From Scolanthus callimorphus (Eukaryota > Cnidaria > Anthozoa > Actiniaria > Edwardsiidae): a stretch of 64,000 bases of DNA. This document shows positions 36,671-48,324 of this stretch, one piece after another. The stretch is from assembly GCA_033964015.1 (NCBI GenBank), contig CM066919.1:24065204-24129203 (forward strand), read 5' to 3'. Numbering within the stretch: position 1 is the stretch's first letter; the number at the start of each line of letters is the position of its first letter. Position numbers and translations under genes: made by a program. Below the pieces are notes generated by a model. That model saw only the letters and a list, made by a program, of their open reading frames with translations. It was not told the DNA's origin and did no database searches.

Positions 36671-39600
36671 ATGCCTAAGAGAAGGACGAGAATCACACCA
36701 AAATACAGGAAAAGGTCTAAGCGTTCTGTAAGTTCAGCTTCTGAAGGGAAAGACAGCCAAAATGAACCGAGTCCGTCCAGTCAAGAATCGGAACAGGAAG
36801 TTTCTCAGGACAAATCACCAAAGCAAAGCAGCAGCATAAAAAGTACAAGACTTCCAAGGAAAAGGTCTAGAGACAATACTGTTAGAACACAAGAACCAAC
36901 GACGAAGGTAATGCACAATATCATAGCTTAAATATCCGACTGGAATCATGATATAAGGCCAAGTAAAGAAAAACATGTTTATCGTCCGGAGCTTTCCAAA
37001 AAAGTGTCCATGCGGCCCTTTTTATTTTTTATTTATTATTTCTTTTTGCTCCTTGTTTATGCCTTGTTTTATTGGTTTATGCCATATTTTGTGTACAAAA
37101 TGACTACGACTGTTTCATAAACTACTCTTAAGGGCAATCTATGTTCACATAATGCACCTAATCAATGTTTTGCCCCAGGGTGGGGGGGGGGGGGGAGCAA
37201 CCCAGGGGAATTTCCGAGGGTTGTGATTTTGACATCTACAGCAGTCCCCAGGGTAGGAAATTTGACTTGATTGCCATCTTGGAAAGTCCTGGGAACTAGC
37301 TTTCCGCCATCTTGGAAAATACCCAGAAACCACCTGGAGACAAGATTTCTGCGTTTTCCTCGGCCTTTTCTTGTGGAGAACGATGCAGAATGAAAGGTTA
37401 GAGCTTCTTGATGTTTGTATCTATGAACGCCTTTACACTGGTCTGGGATCCCCAGGGCGGGAGTTTGATCCTTAATGGAGCTCCAAGGGTGGGAAAATTG
37501 ACATTTCAAATACTAAAAATGTCAAATTCCTGTGGGGTTGCCTGCCCCCCACCCTGGGGCAAAACATTGATAGGTGCATAAAGCATTTCCATGGTCATTA
37601 AAGCCACATTGCGACGTTTGACTTAGTTTTGGAGACAATTTGTGAAAATAAAAAGTAAAATAAAAAAGGATGCGGCTCCAAAAAACGATGCGGGCGGGGA
37701 CGATAAACAGGTATTTTTTTACTTGGCCTAATCTCAGTGGCGGATCCAGGATTTTTCAAGGGAGGTTCCGTTTTTTTCAATTTTCCCAAGATGCAACAAT
37801 GTGATTATGTACAGATACCCCGTGTGTGGTCTGGGTCACGCAGTTAAATCCTTATTGTTTAATACCTACTGTTTAAACGATGATGAATCATAGCTTCATT
37901 CTCCTGGGATGCAAAGTTTAATCGTTGTACACGTTTTATTTATTTATTTTTTCAAAATGTCAGACGCTCGAGGGGGGTTCCGTGGAACCCCTGGATCCGC
38001 TACTGAATCTTAGTCCTCCATAGAAAAACCCCAAATCTACAATGATGGCATGTGGCCAAAATTTGGACAAGTTTACATTTCTAAGACCCTGTCCACATGT
38101 ATACAGATATTTTCGAAAACAGAGATTTCTTTCTCCATTTGCACCTCCCATCCACACACATATACAGCGTTTTTTGTTACAAAAACAGAGGTTTTTGAAA
38201 ATGCTCTCCAAACTGTAGATTTTTAAAAACAAAATTTATGATGATGTCAAAGTTAGGGTCCAGGTTATTTGGTTTTCAAAAGGGTGCATGCACTCGCATC
38301 CCGCATGCCCAATTGGTGAAAATATGATTTGAAATTGTTTTCGCGTATGCAGTACATGTGGACGGGCAGATACAATCAATACCAGGGCCCAACACTGCGA
38401 CCATACGGTCGCCAATGGCGACTAAATTTGGGAGCTTGGCGACCACAATTTTAGAGCTAGTCGCCAAATGGCACCCCATCTTTCTGAGTTCAGCTGAGAT
38501 CCATGTTTATGTGGTGACTAAATTTTGCTTTTTGGCGACTAAAATGTTTGAATTAGTCGCCAATGGCACCCCGCGAAAAAAGTTAATGTCAGGCCCTGAA
38601 TATGGTCTGTGTGGATGCAGAGTTTTAAAAAATGGAGAAAAAAATATCAGTTTTCGAAAATATCGGGATACGTGTGAACGGGGCGTAAGTATTTCCTCTC
38701 TTATGAATGTTATACATGTACCTCAGACTTGGAAAAGGTTGGCAGGTGTATAGACTTTTCACTTCCACACTAGAATTCCAGAAAGACATCTACGAGGGTT
38801 CTCAAGAAGGATGAAGAAAAGAATGAATCTAAAGGTAGAAAAAGTCAAAGAACAAAAGCTCTGAGTGCACGTAAGTAATGTCATATCAGGCATACATTTA
38901 GTGTGTTGTATGTGTGGCACTGGCACCCCCGTTTCCCTTGCTCCACCTCCACACCCCTTCTATCCTTGCCTTTTCCCTCCTTGCCCCTTTCCCCCACCCC
39001 TCTCCCTCTAGATTTTAGGGTTGTGCTGCAATTGCTGCAGAAGAGAGTGGCCTTATGACTTTGGTGTCAAGCTTTGCAGAATGCTGCTTTGTAGTTTCCC
39101 ACATGGCTGATTAATAGAGATTTCATATAGGAAATGCTAAGCAAATAACAAAGAAATGAACCTAGAAAGAAGTAAACAATATAAATAATAGGTAAATAAT
39201 AGGTAAGTGCTGCTTATCTAACATAGTCTGTTTATTTTAATTTGATTTAATAAACTAGGTAAAACTGAAGCACCTCAAGCTAAGGGGGATACCACAGAAA
39301 GAATACAAGATCTCCGAGTTGCCAAGACAACCTATAACAAGTGGCAACCCCTATCTTCATCATCCAAAGAATACATCAAACAAGTTCTACAAAATACTGT
39401 CTCGTGAGTACTGTCAGTCATTTTTAAGAACATAATGCTAGTTTTTAAGAATGACAAAATAAAATGAAATGTAGTCACATGTATAGCACAAATTAACATT
39501 CTGTATAGGTAATTTATAAAATGCAGTTGACATATCTGATGAACGTGCCTCTTTTTATGAGCATGTGATGTCACATGTCGGTCAGGCATTTTACCGGTAA

Positions 39601-41267
39601 TTAATCCCTTTGAGCATGTGTCCAAAGGGAATCGATGAGGTAGATGAGAGATGGGACCTCAGTTTAAATTGTCTCATATGAAAGATGTGGAACACAGGGG
39701 ACCATGTTGTTGACTTACTGGATTCTTTTTAGAAACATTCTCAGCACTGTTACTGCAGTAGATGACAAGGAAGCTGTCCAGCAAGATCTGACTTTGCTGA
39801 ATGAAAGGTACAGTGACTCAGTGGAGTTGGTCCCCAGTCTCTCTTTTGTAGATGGCGCAGTCACTTATTTGGCAAATGGCCATAAATATAAGAGAAAAGT
39901 TTGCTACGCATTCTTTCAAGTGTTTAGCCTGGTTTCAGAGGTCAGAGAAACGTGCAAGGACTTGGCTGCACAAAATGCTCACATGTTTCCCTACCTCTGA
40001 TACACATGGCCAAGTCATCGAAAATCTCATACTTCTTTTCTCTGAGCCTAAAACTCCAGTGAAATCATGTGTCTTGTTTGGATCTTGAGTTTCCAGGCAC
40101 GGTCAGCGCACAATGCTTTTATGACTAACTGCCAGTCAGTCTTGGTGTTTATTAAACCCTTTCAAAAAACATTTGGAAGTTGTCAATTGCATGCCACCAG
40201 AGGCTCATGAGAAATGAAAAGCTTAGTTTAGTTCATATAAAAAATTATGATAAGAAACTAAATAGCATACTCTGGCATGTGACACCCCTCCCTCTGGAAT
40301 TTTCAATTCCCCTCCATGGGAGAAGAATGGATTTTTGATTTGTTGAAACCTTGCTTATGCAAAAGTTACTTCGTTTGGCATTGCAGGGTCTTTAGAGCAT
40401 TAGATTCCTTAAGAGGTCCCAAGACTGATTCTCAGTACAGAAATACAGAAGTGCAATGTGTAAGTGATAATCATGGAAGTGCAAGGTGATATTTAGGGGT
40501 GATATATTCAGTGGTGGACCAATGATCTCAAAGGAGGGGGGGGGGGGAGAGTGAAAATAATGCAGGCCAAAGATGTAACCTGTTCCAGCAAATACAGTAA
40601 ATGTATTGGGGAAATCTGAGCCTCCCTAAGTCCACCAATGATGTTAATGCATGTTGTTTCCTCCTGTTTTTCTTCAGAGAAATTTAGAAGAGGAGCTGAC
40701 TTCAAGCAATAATCAATTGGCTCTGTTAGAAAAAGAGCTTGAAGAGCAAAAGAAGTAAGATCGATATTATGCTTTTCTCTCAGTCTTCAGCCTTACATGG
40801 TTAACTGATATCAAACTAGTAAAAGGGGCTAAACAAATGCAATTTGATTGACAGGTTGTTGGCAGAAGAAGAAGATCAGCTTGATGCTTACACCAACCAA
40901 CTTATTCCAGCACAGTTTGACCATAATGAGGTTTGTTTGTCTTTTGGTGGTAATTTTGCAACATTTCTGTATATTAATCAAACAAGTAAAAATCAATGAC
41001 ATAACCAATCTTTTGGAGCCATCCTGTCTTGCATGGTCTTCACATCTGTAATCTTCACAATGCTAAAATTGTGTGCCTCAAAAATACAATAATTAATTAG
41101 TACTTTGACAGGTGGCCTTCCAAAAGTTTGTTTTCTCTTTACCTTTCTGGAGTGTTTTTACCATCCCTCGTAATCCTGCATTGTTGGTCAATCTGCATTA
41201 CCCAGAGACGGCGAAACAGTTTTCAAATTGGAGGGGCTCATTAGTAAGATTGCATGGCAAGGTTGAT

Positions 41268-41300
<33 letters not shown>

Positions 41301-42318
41301 AGGGGGGGCTGAGTTTAGTGAAAATGTATGAAAACGTGGTGAAATTAGGGGAGCTAAAACCCCCCTAGCCCCCCCTGGCTCTACCATCCCTGTTACTGTT
41401 TGTCTTGAAAAGTATACTCGTAATTGTCAGCATATGGAGAGTGGTGACTTTTCCTTTCCATACAGAATAGATCATTCTGATAAACATTAAAGAGAAGAGG
41501 CGATCCTTGTTGACAATCCTTTTTTAAAATCTGTTATACTGTTGTTTTAATAGTGGCATCCATTTTTGAGGATTGAGCCCATTGATGTGCTTCATCTCCC
41601 CAAGCTTCCACCTGAATCCCTAGAGAAACCAGTCCTTAAGGTACAGTAAAAAAAAAAATGTATGTCAGTAAAATTATGTCTGAAACTGTGACAAAAATAG
41701 TGTGACCAAAGTTTGCCATTTGACAGGAAGTGGGCTTCTTTTGTTTTGAAGCAACTGCAAAAAAATGATAACTATTCTCATCAGGGTTAGAAATTTGTTA
41801 TTTTAGTCAAAAGACAAATTTATCTTGTAGAGATGAGATCTACAAGCTAAATGGGCAAGAAAAATGCTTTCTTCATTACTGGATGTAGTATAGCAGCACT
41901 AAAATAGCAGCACTAAAAAACTTCGCTAGAAAATGCGAGTGATTTTTTCCACACTCGATACTTGCAAATTCTACTCGCATTTAGCTTGTGGAAAATTCGA
42001 ACCCTGCTCATAATATGGAAAAAATTAAAACTAGTACCGCTACTATAGATGGCGACCAAAGCTTGAAGCAACTACAAAAACGATAGCTGCAGTTCATTCT
42101 GTTATATTGCTATTTATTTTATTTTCAAGTAAAATATATTTCTGTATTCCTTCATTTTTCAGGTTCCCAATGATGTTGCCAGAGGTGGGGCCTCTGATCT
42201 TACGCATGCGCTAACACAATTGGACAATCAGGTGCTTCAATTAGGTCCTGTTAAAAAGTGGTTAGAGATTGTGTCTCTCTTGCATAACTCTATTTGTGAT
42301 AGCACTGATACCAGGTAA
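36671..42318 (+). CDS. CENPQ: Centromere protein Q
   Basis: Nine exons: 36671-36907, 38774-38870, 39259-39403, 39733-39807, 40387-40459, 40678-40754, 40855-40930, 41554-41640 and 42163-42318, all GT-AG with matching phases, for about 340 aa. The N-terminal ~125 residues are basic and disordered (start MPKRRTRITPKYRKRSKR). Then comes the family block KWQPLSSSSKEYIKQVLQ, aligned with TWQPLSKSTRDHLQ in human CENP-Q, followed by NILSTV and a coiled-coil segment (ELTSSNNQLALLEKELEEQ), then a C-terminal region with LHLPKLPPESL. CENP-Q belongs to the CENP-O/P/Q/U/R group of the constitutive centromere-associated network and binds microtubules in vertebrates. The protein is longer than human (268 aa), mainly at the N-terminus. 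The ATG follows an in-frame TTG and begins the basic tail. Confidence 0.88.
37151..37580. mobile_element. MITE, TTTTGCCCCAGGGTGGGG family
   Basis: About 430 bp in CENPQ intron 1. The ends TGCACCTA(A)TCAATG and GTTTTGCCCCAGGGTGGGG are mirrored at the right (CCCCACCCTGGGGCAAAAC, then CATTGATAGGTGCA). A poly-G run follows the left arm. Confidence 0.75.
37735..38004. mobile_element. hAT-like MITE, CAGTGGCGGATCCAGG ends
   Basis: Starts CAGTGGCGGATCCAGGATTT and ends CCCCTGGATCCGCTACTG. The flanks share AATCT, a possible remnant of a target duplication. It lies in CENPQ intron 1. Confidence 0.65.
38091..38681. mobile_element. MITE, CTGTCCACACGTATCC family, with a nested insertion
   Basis: The left arm CCTGTCCACATGTATACAG...TTTTCGAAAAC is mirrored at the right (TTTTCGAAAATATCGGGATA, then CGTGTGAACGGGG). 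A second MITE (38383-38598) has inserted near the middle. Related arms bound 48325-48975. Confidence 0.7.
38383..38598. mobile_element. hAT-like MITE, GTCGCCA family, copy 2
   Basis: 216 bp, starting CAGGGCCCAACACTG and ending TGTCAGGCCCTG, with two GGCGACTAAA-type internal blocks. It is homologous to 1366-1618 and nested inside the 38091-38681 element. Confidence 0.65.
40265..40345. repeat. Fragment of the TCTGGAATTTTC/CCATGGG repeat family
   Basis: CCCTCCCTCTGGAATTTTCAA followed by CCCTCCATGGGAGAA resembles the repeats at 49890-50070 and 51465-51805. It lies in a CENPQ intron. Confidence 0.45.
41269..41299. repeat. Poly-G tract
   Basis: About 29 consecutive G residues in a CENPQ intron, within a G-rich degenerate repeat. 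The exact length is unreliable. Confidence 0.9.
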
Positions 42319-42369
42319 ACCTGCGATTATTCTGTACCGCTCTTAGAACTTATTGCATAGAGCGATAAA

Positions 42370-42862
42370 GCTAAACTAGGACACACGTATTGTAGCGCGC
42401 AACATTTGTGTCCTGCATGTTTCCCCAAGTGGCTAAGCTAGGAAACATCGCACGCACGTGTCTTGGAAACACAAAATGTTTTTTGTCTGGCGAAGAAACA
42501 TTTTTTGTGTCCCGGCTACAAAATTTTATCGTGCGCAACAATTATATAAACATCAGTGTTTTACAGGGATTTCTGCCACTGAGAAAAACCGTATATTTTC
42601 ACATGTGAAAAATACGATCTTTTTACATGTGAAAATATCAGCCAATCAGATGGCTTCTCCCGTGACCAATAAAAGGCTTCCCTGGAGCATGGCAGTGTTT
42701 CTTGTTTATATAATAAACAGAATAATACATGGACGCTTGGAGATATGGAATTAATCTTCTCGTGTTCCCACTCGAAGATAAATTCCATATCTCCGCGCGC
42801 TCATGTATTATTCTCTATTTCTCGCGTGGCTAAATTGAGAAACATGTGTCCGGCTACAATGT
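42370..42862. mobile_element. MITE, GCTAAACTAGGACAC family, copy 2
   Basis: The left terminus GCTAAACTAGGACACACG matches 16262-16485. The interior contains a strong hairpin centred near 42767 (GGAGATATGGAATTAATCTT mirrored by AAGATAAATTCCATATCTCC). The right limit is approximate. Confidence 0.55.
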
Positions 42863-43100
42863 TCGCAGCCAACCATAAACGAGATAAACTAGAAGTTGCT
42901 GGTGAATGGTTTCCCTGTCAACCAATCACAAGCCAAGTAAAGCGACTATAATATCATTGACTGAACGTGACTGGCGTCTTTGTAAGCCATGTCAAGTACA
43001 ATCACTATCATGCCGTGAGCACATGATCACTAGATACACATCTGTGTTCGTGTTCATTTTCTAAACAGTTGAACAGTGGACACGCAAGTGACCAAGAAGA

Positions 43101-43356
43101 CTGCCTCGTACCGAGGCGCGTTCTAGTGATTTTCGAGACGAGAGCGACTGGGAGCGAGCTAGCGCGAAAGGCATCATGGGAAGGGCGAAGAAAGCCTTCC
43201 CATGATGCATTGCGTAATCGAACCGTTCCCAAGATGCATTGCGCGCTCGCTACCAGAACACTCGCAAGAGGCTTTTCTCTCTGTTTCTACCAAATAGAGA
43301 CGCCTAGGGACGAGGCAGCTGTTTCTACCAAATAGAGCCGCCTAGGGACGAGGCAG
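43101..43356. mobile_element. Mutator-like foldback MITE with 9-bp duplication CCAAGAAGA
   Basis: Starts CTGCCTCGTACCGAGG and ends CCTAGGGACGAGGCAG. It is flanked by CCAAGAAGA at 43092-43100 and 43357-43365. The right part contains a direct duplication of about 36 bp (CTGTTTCTACCAAATAGAG units). Confidence 0.8.
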
Positions 43357-43420
43357 CCAAGAAGAACAGTTGTGCATAATATAGGTGTTTAAAACAAATA
43401 TAGTTATTGGTCTGACACTT

Positions 43421-43662
43421 AGAGCAGATTTCAGATGACCATCGTGAAAGTAAACGCAATTGTGCAATCACTAGCCAATCAGAAACAAGAGTAATTACAA
43501 CTTACTGCTGAATGGTTTCCAGCCCAGCCAATCAGGAGCCGAACCAATTGGCTAGTAATTCCTTGCTTGTAATTAGTTCGCAATTTAATTGGTTGATAGA
43601 AATAAGCAGCCAATGAGAGAGCAAACCAATTGCAAACACGACGGTCATATGAAATCCGCTCT
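43421..43662. mobile_element. MITE, AGAGCAGATTTC family, copy 2
   Basis: 242 bp with inverted ends AGAGCAGATTTCAGATGACC and GGTCATATGAAATCCGCTCT. Related to 13664-13774. Confidence 0.7.
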
Positions 43663-44038
43663 ATTTCTGAGCTTTCTTTTGTCTGAGACCAGTGTGTCGC
43701 CATTTGTATTTTTACTTTTAAAACTATGGAAACTCTTACTTTCCCGTAGTCAAAATGCGGGATTGTATTGCGCACGGTAAACCCAAGTTCTCATTTTATC
43801 CCCTTCAAGGGCCTGTCTCAAGATAGGTCATACCTTTGTTCATAGACTAAATACACGCGAACGAGCCTGCTTTTCGCGGCGATAAACATACGTGGTGTAT
43901 ATATAGTCCGATAAACCGTTTTCATGTGAATGAATCCTTTTGATTTGCTACGAACCATTATCTATTTTTTTTATACAAAAAGTGGATCAACCACTTCTTC
44001 TGTGAAAATCAAGTATTTGTTATATTCGCTTTGCAGAA

Positions 44039-44404
44039 TCATGATGATATGATTTCAGGGGCCACCATTTTACTAGTAGGACCTAAAATGGTAATTTCAG
44101 TCTTTTCCTTGACGTCTTCAACTGAATTCATTTTGACCTCAGCTCGGTATCCCTGTGTCAATTCTATGAAGGCCCCTGCATCGAATCCCTCTAGCATGAC
44201 GGCCCCGCGCATTCTACAGCCAGCAGGCGCACCCATTATATTGACTGTACCTCGGGATAGATAGAGCACAAATAAAGCAGTGAAATGATACAGCAAGCCA
44301 GTCAAAGCTTGGTAGTCATTACCTGTTGGAACAAACAAAAAAGAATCCGATAAGCTAAAAGGTAGTCGTTTTTATCGCGAGAAGAAAGTTCGGCGTTCAT
44401 GATC
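44039..44404 (-). CDS. Possible small membrane protein gene (uncertain)
   Basis: A minus-strand ATG near 44403 opens MASTIMNAELSSRDKN and runs to a good donor (CAG|GTAATG) at about 44314. In another frame a stretch through 44039 reads NDYQALTGLLYHFTALFVL, a plausible membrane helix, then GYRAEVKMNSVEDVKEK. I could not join these with a phase-consistent intron and do not recognise a family. It may be chance or a broken gene. Confidence 0.2.
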
Positions 44405-44597
44405 GTGGACGCCATCTTGGATTTATGTGCAAAGTGACAACGCGAGAGGAGGAGTCTTCTCTCTCCCACCCTCTTTCTCCTCGCCAACCTCCCCTCGCCT
44501 TGTCGCTTTGTCACATAAATCCAAGATGGCGACCACGATCCGGGGTTTTCGCCGATAAAAACACCCTCCTCTGCCTGCAAGCGGGCTAGCTAAAAGA

Positions 44598-44817
44598 CAT
44601 TCTCGAACCCAGAGCTCCCCGGCTCGTAACCTCGCGGGGGAGGCTCTGGTGACAGCCACTGATGCATGCGCGAGATTTAATACAGAGCCGCTGAGAGAAA
44701 GACCTTTCAGCGCATGCTCCAACGCTCAAAATGAGCCAATCAGCGACGGCCCTCAAATGGATGTCCCCAGAGCCTCCCCTGCGAGGAGCGAGCCAGGGAG
44801 CTCTGGGTACGAGAATG
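44598..44817. mobile_element. Mutator-like foldback MITE with 9-bp duplication GCTAAAAGA
   Basis: 220 bp, starting CATTCTCGAACCCAGAGCTC and ending GAGCTCTGGGTACGAGAATG. It is flanked by GCTAAAAGA at 44589-44597 and 44818-44826. A lone half-element with the same terminus (CATTCTCGTACACAGG) follows at about 44874-44975. Confidence 0.85.
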
Positions 44818-45162
44818 GCTAAAAGATGGAAAACGAAGCGCATGCTCCAATTATAGAAGTTCCCGCCGTTTTACATTCTCGTACACAGGCCGAGCTCCCA
44901 GCCGCTCCATTCGCGAGATTTAATACACGTACATAACCCTAGCCTCTCATAAGGGAAGGAACTTTCTGCGCATGCCCCAACTTTCCAATCATTTTTCTAT
45001 AGAACGCTGTAACAAAAAAAAAAAGATTTCTTTAAGTTTTAATTTTTCTCTCAAAAATCGCGCGCTCCAAAATCCAAGATGGAGGAAGCTTCCTATCCGT
45101 GTTTCTCACCGTAAAAACCCGCTCCACCACCTACAAGGAGGCTATAAATTTGAAATTGAATT

Positions 45163-46179
45163 TCATACTTCACCTTTCAAAATGTAAACGTCACCGATGT
45201 ACCAAAACCCCCTCCAATAATTCGCTGCACCATATCCCACGACATAAATATACGCAATCTCTATGAAGTACTTCATATATCGATACAGACTGGAAACTTC
45301 CACGCGCTTTCCCAACCCTCCACCAAAGCAGTAACAAAATACACAAATTCCAGATCCTATCGAGATTGATAAAACGCCTGCTTTCAACATCGAAAGCGGC
45401 TCTTCAGTTAGAGTCAATAAATCCATGTACAACCATACGCCTCTCCAGTATAAGACAGTAGCAGGTCCAATGATAATGACTGTTGTAATGCTACCGATGA
45501 CATAGGAACACATAAGATGTTCATGGAAAAAGACTATTTGTAGCACTGGAAGGTTAAACTCGAAGGGGATTAAATCATTTCTAAGAGTGTACCCCGGTGT
45601 GAAAACCACGGTTGCCAAAGTCCCGGTCCATATAAGTATAGCCATTCCAGTTAGATGGGAAATGATCACGCTTGGTAGACTGTTCGAAATGGTGATATCC
45701 AGTAAAAGCCAAACCCCTCGCCAAAACGCAACGATGCTTGAGACCAAGGGGTAACTATAAAAAACCCATAGTAAAGAAATAAACCAGGGTTTGGGAATCC
45801 TTTTTGAACACAGAAGCACTTTGTTTTGGATCAGAAGAGTTGTCAATGGAAACACAACACCAATTGTAGTGCTGACAACTGCTGATACCACAGGAGACTC
45901 GGGCAACAAGTATAGATCAAATAAAAGCCATGTTCCTCTCCAAAAGGCAACGCAAAACGGCGTTATTACTAGAAAAACCACAATGAAGTTTACAAATCTC
46001 CAAAGGAGACGCTCTTTCCCACTTGCTTGATGGTCATAGTTGAGTTCGTGGACACTGAATATACCAAGATCTTTCGTCCGATCTTTTGCTCCTTTTTGAC
46101 TTGTTTCATTACTTCTGGAATCTGGATGCTCGCTGTTGTGTTGTATTGTATTGGCTGGTTGTGAACTTGACTCGGCCAT
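45163..46179 (-). CDS. Fuseless-family multipass membrane protein
   Basis: Intronless 338-residue ORF. After a polar N-terminus (1-58) there are about eight hydrophobic segments. The signature [FY]WRG[TVF]W occurs four times, with W at residues 80, 153, 245 and 322, each time followed by an acidic residue six to eight positions later (WLLFD, WLLLD, WLYMD, WYIGD). This repeated two-helix unit is how I recognise the fuseless family, named for a Drosophila presynaptic protein needed for calcium-channel clustering. Function in this animal is inferred only from family. The ORF ends just after the fourth motif (KGEV). The gene is tail-to-tail with CENPQ and head-to-head with the EGF-module gene. 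Confidence 0.75.
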   Translation of the reverse strand: MAESSSQPANTIQHNSEHPDSRSNETSQKGAKDRTKDLGIFSVHELNYDHQASGKERLLWRFVNFIVVFLVITPFCVAFWRGTWLLFDLYLLPESPVVSAVVSTTIGVVFPLTTLLIQNKVLLCSKRIPKPWFISLLWVFYSYPLVSSIVAFWRGVWLLLDITISNSLPSVIISHLTGMAILIWTGTLATVVFTPGYTLRNDLIPFEFNLPVLQIVFFHEHLMCSYVIGSITTVIIIGPATVLYWRGVWLYMDLLTLTEEPLSMLKAGVLSISIGSGICVFCYCFGGGLGKRVEVSSLYRYMKYFIEIAYIYVVGYGAANYWRGFWYIGDVYILKGEV

Positions 46180-47430
46180 TGAATTATTCGAGGCGAAATA
46201 CTTATCTGATCTGTTGGTTTTGAAACGTTGCGGCTGAAATAATAATGATTTTAGATGGATTATGGATCGAGTTTATACATGTACTACTTCTAAACATTGA
46301 CGATTGAAGACGTCTTTTGTCGACTTCTAAAACCTTGTTGTGCAATTCAGCCTGCGCGACGCATCGCCGAGCTGTGATCTGATGAATATTTGATTTGTGA
46401 TATGAAGCCTCTGTTTGCACCTGTTTTAATATCAAAATGTTTTTCTGATCGAGCCACAATTTTTGGTGATGTCACAGACATCACATGGGTAGAATTCATA
46501 GCCTCCGCGCGCACAAGGAAGAATACCTTTGCTCACCTGCTTAACAGGATTTCTAGCAACATAGTTGTAGCTAACTATAATTATAGCAACCAGCTTACAG
46601 GGTTGTGTCCACACTAGTCGCGTGCATTTATACAGCTATTTCAATGTAAAGAAGGAAAAACCAACACAGAAACGCAAGATTTGCCAACGTTTCGGACCTT
46701 TATTTCGGTCCTTCTTCAGTACAGCTATTTCAAGAAACGTTACCGGAAGCCGTACGCGCCCAGACCGCAAGGTTGTCTGGGTAAAAAGTCTCAAACCGAC
46801 TCCCTTGTTTGAGTACGCGGGTTCCTAATTAAGACAGGTTATTTTACAACTTCGAGCAACGTTCGGCCAAAAATACTGTTACTCAATGATTTCTATCCTA
46901 ATTTGTAGATTTATGGTCCACATTTCGAAATATCACTCAAAAGGCAGAGGACTGGGTTCGCGCCGCCACAGAAATAAGCGTTTAAAAATGGAAAAATTCT
47001 ATAGAATCTATATAGGCTGTGATTGACATCACCATTTTAGGTGCGAAAAATACGTCTATCTGTAAAAACTAAAATTTATTTTCTCAGCTTCCTCTGGAAA
47101 TTTTTTACCGGCGTGATAATAGACGAACACTACTATGAAGACCTTTGAAAAGCAACAACTTTTTTTATTTCGAGTAACAAGATCTTTTGCCGCTTTCTGG
47201 CAAAATTGCTCGAAGTTCTAAAAAAATCTGTCTTAATTACTGGACTTTACTAGCTTGAAACGAAGCTCTGTTTTGTAGACTTTAGAAGCTAGACCAGCGA
47301 AGTATCATCGAAATAGGATATTTAGTTTCTACCCATACGGCTTTTCGGTATTGGCGCACATAAGCTTGTGCGTTTACAAGACCGACAACCTTTATTGAAA
47401 TAGCTGTATGTGCGTAGAGCTAATAAACCG
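46180..47430. other. Upstream region of the fuseless-family gene
   Basis: No gene is supportable. At 46690-46722 a stem-loop motif (AACGTTTCGGACC...GGTCCTTCTTCAG) of the kind found in dispersed retroelements is present. ACAGCTATTTCAA occurs at 46631 and, inverted, near 47395. Confidence 0.45.
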
Positions 47431-48083
47431 CAAGGAACTAATATAACAAAGGCGCATTCCGTGCGTGCTGAAAGGTAACTAATCAATATTAAATAAATTT
47501 CTCAAAGGCAAGTATAATGTATATAGCTAAGTTAAGGACACTTCTATATCAAGAAATTAAATCTTGAGTTTCAAAAGATACTTGAAGACAGAACCTCTTG
47601 CCACATCTTCTTGCCAACTCCGAGGATGCTCTTGCCACTCCAATAAACAGAAGATCAATAAAAAAAACACCATCCTAGGTATCCTTTAATTTAAATTATT
47701 CCTCGTTTATCATACTTTGTAGTTCTAGTGGATGAGCAGGGTTATGACCCGACTGTACAAGGAACTAATATAACAAAGGCGCATTCCGTGCGTGCTGAAA
47801 GGTAACTAATCAATATTAAATAAATTTCTCAAAGGCAAGTATAATGTATATAGCTAAGTTAAGGACACTTCTATATCAAGAAATTCAATCTTGAGTTTCA
47901 AAAGATACTTGAAGACAGAACCTCTTGCCACATCTTCTTGCCAACTCCGAGGATGCTCTTGCCACTCCAATAAACAGAAGATCAATAAAAAAACACCATC
48001 CTAGGTATCCTTTAATTTAAATTATTCCTCGTTTATCATACTTTGTAGTTCTAGTGGATGAGCAGGGTTATGACCCGACTGTT
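47431..48083. repeat. Perfectly phased 327-bp tandem duplication
   Basis: Unit 1 spans 47431-47757 and unit 2 spans 47758-48083. They differ by about one substitution and one A in a poly-A run, so the duplication is very young or an assembly artefact. No coding potential. Confidence 0.95.
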
Positions 48084-48324
48084 TCGACAAAATGTTGTAA
48101 AATAACTGAAATAAGTCCAGAGTGTCTTAGACCCCGCCCACACAATTGCGTTTTCGTTTTGCAAGCGTAACGTTTTCTTTGAGTTAAAAGAAAAATCGAG
48201 TCCACGCGTAGCCGTTTCGAATCGTTTCGTTCCCTTTTCACTGACATAACTAACAAAGCAACTTTCATCGTCTGTGGAACACCTTATTATCCTCAAGCCC
48301 GTGCAATCACTCAGCCAAAAGACA

